From positions 1 to 6,862 of the forward strand of contig JAVEEE010000100.1 in assembly GCA_030840615.1 (NCBI GenBank): a stretch of 6,862 bases of DNA. Reading direction: 5' to 3'. The notes beneath the pieces are model-generated. The model saw nothing but the letters and a program-made list of their open reading frames with translations, was not told where the DNA came from and made no database searches. Position 1 is the first letter of the stretch. Each line of letters begins with the position of its first letter. The translations under genes and the position numbers were made by a program. The stretch is from Frankiaceae bacterium. GTDB taxonomy: Bacteria > Actinomycetota > Actinomycetes > JAFAQI01. Positions 4,870 to 6,862 of the stretch are shown here, piece after piece.

Positions 4870-5898
4870 GTGCCGAACACTGTTGTCGTGGGGATGCGGC
4901 GGCAGATCGTCGGTGGAGCCATGGGGCTCGCACTGTTCGTCGCGGCCGTGTGCACCGCTACGGCGCATGCCGTGGCGCCGGCACGTGGGACGCCGGCACC
5001 TTCGTCATGCCAGCCGCGCACGCTGGTGCTGTCAGCGATGCCGATCGAGCTGGGCCCGTTGCTCGCGCAGGAGCACGTCAGCCGGACGGTCACGGTGGAC
5101 GGACGGGACTTCTACCTGGGTCGGCTGCGCGGTCACGACGTCATTCTCGGGCTCACCGGCATCGGACCTGTCAACGCACGCCGCACCACCCGCGCCGCGC
5201 TCGCCGCTTTCGCCTGCAAGACGCGACCCGGCATCGACGCGATCGTGTTCTCGGGCGTGGCAGGTGGCGACTTCATCGGTGACGTGACCGTGCCGGCGCG
5301 CTGGACGCTCGACGGCGGCAAGCACTTCTCGCAGGTGGACGCGCACCTGCTCGCGGCGGCTCGCCGGCTGACGCACAGCCGGTTGCGACTCGAGCGGAAG
5401 GCGCCAGCGGGCGACCCCGCCTGTGCATGCGCGGCCGGCCCCGATCTCGTCACCACGGTCAGCGTCACTCATCAACCGCGGCTCGAGGTCGGCGGCGCGG
5501 GCGAGACGACCGATCCGTTCTCCGGACGCGCACTGCCGTGCGTCCCGGGCGGGGGTGACGTGTTCGGCTGCGAACCGTGTGCGCTGCAGCTGAAGCCGAC
5601 GGACGTCACGTCGTTCCCCGGCGGCGCCGCGCCGTTCGTCGACCCCGGCTTCTTCACCGGCTACTTCTCGTCGACGTCGGGCGGGGCCGGAAAGTACGTC
5701 GCCGAGGACGAGGAGACGGCCGCCGTCGCCGCGGTCGCGACCGCCCGGCACCTGCCGTTCATCGGCTTCCGCGCCGTGTCGGACGGCGGTGGAGATCCGT
5801 TGCGCCTCCCGGGCTTCCCGGCCCAGTTCTTCTTCTACCGCCAGCTCGCGGCCGACAACGCAGCGCTGGTCACGCTGGAGTTTCTCGCGACCACGTGA
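4870..5898 (+). CDS. Secreted nucleoside phosphorylase/MTA-SAH nucleosidase-like protein
   Basis: This 342-residue protein has a signal peptide: basic MRRQ (9-12), hydrophobic 14-30, and AHA (32-34) as likely signal peptidase site. No lipobox is evident. The mature part resembles the nucleoside phosphorylase (PNP_UDP_1) superfamily, which cleaves N-glycosidic bonds of nucleosides. Visible landmarks are LSAMPIELGPLL (54-65), LTGIGPVNA (95-103), VFSGVAGGDFIGDV (127-139), EDEETAAVAAV (279-289) and FRAVSDGGGDP (300-310). Aligned by eye with E. coli MTA/SAH nucleosidase, Glu60, Glu282 and Asp305 fall at catalytic Glu12, Glu174 and Asp197. Between about 178 and 265 is a segment not seen in the compact bacterial enzymes, with Cys185, Cys187, Cys224, Cys234 and Cys237, plausibly disulfide-bonded outside the cell. 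The start is GTG 4870 from the Shine-Dalgarno; ATG 4894 would give a more typical signal peptide. The gene follows the acyltransferase by 22 bases. The fold is fairly clear; substrate and activity are not. Confidence 0.75.
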   Translation: MPNTVVVGMRRQIVGGAMGLALFVAAVCTATAHAVAPARGTPAPSSCQPRTLVLSAMPIELGPLLAQEHVSRTVTVDGRDFYLGRLRGHDVILGLTGIGPVNARRTTRAALAAFACKTRPGIDAIVFSGVAGGDFIGDVTVPARWTLDGGKHFSQVDAHLLAAARRLTHSRLRLERKAPAGDPACACAAGPDLVTTVSVTHQPRLEVGGAGETTDPFSGRALPCVPGGGDVFGCEPCALQLKPTDVTSFPGGAAPFVDPGFFTGYFSSTSGGAGKYVAEDEETAAVAAVATARHLPFIGFRAVSDGGGDPLRLPGFPAQFFFYRQLAADNAALVTLEFLATT

Positions 5899-5911
5899 AC
5901 GGTGGGACAGC

Positions 5912-6862
5912 TCACGATGCGGAGGTCGCGGTCCGACCGCGGGTCGTCGACCGTCCGGGCAGGGCTCGCGTCAGCGCGTTGCCGGCTGCGTTGCCACCGT
6001 CACCGGGCCGGCGTCGCACCCGGTCGAGGCGGCGCAAGCCGTAGGACACGGCGGTGATCCAGAGCAGGCCGATCAAGCCGAGTCCGATGTAGGCAGCACG
6101 CTGCAAGGCGGAGGAGCCACCGACCGCTTCGCGTTGCAGCACCTTCTTGTCGGCGACGAAGGCTCGGGTGAACGTGTGGGTGGCGGCGACACCCTTGGCG
6201 GGGATCGCCGGGTCGGCCGGCAGGTAGACCGGGACGGCTTGCAGGCTGCCGACCGTCGCCAGCCGGAGCAGCGTCTTCCACTGGCCGTAAACGGGCACCG
6301 GTGTGGTCGAGCGCCACACACCGGGTTCCACCTCGTGCAGTGGCACGACCCACTGGCCGGTGATCGGGCCGCTGAACGTGCCGGTGCCGCCCTGCCACGA
6401 CGTGAGGTTGAACCAGGTGGCCCGGTCAGCAGCCTGCGGTGGGTCGAGACGCACCGCGGCGGTCACCGTGCGGTTCGGCGCAGGGCTTGCCTCGGTGAGA
6501 GTGACCGTTGCCTTGTAACCGGTGTGAGCGCTCATCGGCATGGCGATGGCGAGCGCTGCCAGAACACCGGCCCATGCGAGCGGCACCACCAGCCGTGGTG
6601 ATGCCTGTCGGGGGCTGGCTTCCGGCAGCAGCGCACGGCCGGTGAGACCGCCGAGCACCCCGCCGCCGACGGCGGCGGCGAAGCCGAGGATGGCGGCGAG
6701 CGGCCACAGAGCGCTGGTCCACGGCAACGGCATCCAGATGTGACTCCAGCCCCACTCGGCGGCCAGGCCGATCGTGCCGATGAGGACACCGCATACCGCG
6801 CCGAACGTCACTTGGCGACGGGTGCTGACGAAGGTCGCTGCCAGCTCGACGAGGACGGCCTC
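5912..6862 (-). CDS. Multi-pass membrane protein with large extracytoplasmic domain (5' end outside window)
   Basis: The frame is open from the right edge to the TGA at 5914-5912, giving 316 residues. GTG 6811 is only an internal candidate start, since coding-like sequence (EAVLVELAATFVSTRRQ) precedes it, so the N-terminus is taken as missing. I do not recognise the family. Hydrophobic helices lie at about 18-36, 53-76, 91-110 and 256-276. By the positive-inside rule (RR at 15-16, RRLDRVRRR at 277-285) residues 111-255 face outside. That domain is rich in alternating beta-like stretches, for example YKATVTLTEA (116-125) and PVPVYGQWKTLLRL (188-201), and contains WFNLTSWQGG (150-159). It suggests an immunoglobulin-like sandwich, loosely similar in layout to FixH/YtkA-type domains. 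The C-terminal tail is short and arginine-rich. It converges on the nucleosidase-like gene with 13 bases between stops, so it is a separate transcription unit. No function is assigned. Confidence 0.8.
   Translation of the reverse strand, partial: EAVLVELAATFVSTRRQVTFGAVCGVLIGTIGLAAEWGWSHIWMPLPWTSALWPLAAILGFAAAVGGGVLGGLTGRALLPEASPRQASPRLVVPLAWAGVLAALAIAMPMSAHTGYKATVTLTEASPAPNRTVTAAVRLDPPQAADRATWFNLTSWQGGTGTFSGPITGQWVVPLHEVEPGVWRSTTPVPVYGQWKTLLRLATVGSLQAVPVYLPADPAIPAKGVAATHTFTRAFVADKKVLQREAVGGSSALQRAAYIGLGLIGLLWITAVSYGLRRLDRVRRRPGDGGNAAGNALTRALPGRSTTRGRTATSAS

Noticed and set aside
4200..5093. Minus-strand open frame opposite the WS/DGAT end and the nucleosidase start
   Set aside because: It spans the junction of two convincing plus-strand genes and its translation has no family features.
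5927..5941. Inverted repeat CGCGGT-CCG-ACCGCG about 30 bases after the nucleosidase-like stop, as a terminator
   Set aside because: Only a 6-bp stem with a 3-base loop, no T tract, and it lies inside the coding end of the minus-strand membrane gene; such short GC palindromes are frequent in this DNA.
6811..6862. GTG 6811 as true start of the right-hand membrane protein
   Set aside because: The frame stays open to the edge with coding-like sequence ahead of it, and there is no Shine-Dalgarno before the GTG, so the gene more likely begins outside the window.

Overview
The window is very GC-rich, with strong G/C preference at third codon positions and GTG starts, and it encodes protein families typical of actinomycetes: an M. 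tuberculosis-type Zur, MEDS-domain anti-sigma proteins, a WS/DGAT acyltransferase and an SCO6745-family protein. It looks like ordinary, densely packed actinobacterial chromosome. No tRNA, rRNA, CRISPR array, insertion sequence or phage gene is visible, and no stretch over 300 bases lacks a gene.

Left part (1-1633), minus strand: a zinc-homeostasis cluster. It is read from a ZIP-family metal transporter (1554-829) into zur (832-455), with the start and stop codons overlapping, and then into a truncated SCO6745-family gene (431 to the window edge). A 17-bp imperfect palindrome at 1576-1592, a good match to the actinobacterial Zur box, lies just upstream of the transporter. This predicts a zinc-repressed, autoregulated operon.

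Centre (1634-3450), plus strand: two genes overlapping by ATGA. The first encodes MEDS-STAS (anti-anti-sigma type) and the second MEDS-HATPase (RsbA/RsbW-type anti-sigma kinase). Both halves of a partner-switching pair carry the same type of N-terminal sensor. The STAS domain lacks a serine or threonine at the usual phosphorylation site.

Right-centre (3471-5898), plus strand: a wax ester synthase/diacylglycerol acyltransferase follows 20 bp later. After it, behind a good Shine-Dalgarno sequence, comes a predicted secreted protein of the nucleoside phosphorylase/MTA-SAH nucleosidase fold with a cysteine-bearing insertion. A convergent minus-strand membrane protein of unrecognised family (5912 to the right edge) is truncated at its N-terminal end by the window.

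A recurring signal: four transcription-unit-like starts (SCO6745-family, ZIP, MEDS-STAS, WS/DGAT) each have a TAnnnT hexamer ending 6-7 bases before the start codon and no clear Shine-Dalgarno. This is the layout expected of leaderless mRNAs, which are common in actinobacteria. The downstream genes instead use stop/start overlap (zur, MEDS-HATPase) or a Shine-Dalgarno (secreted nucleosidase-like gene). All functional statements rest on reading motifs by eye; no database search was run.
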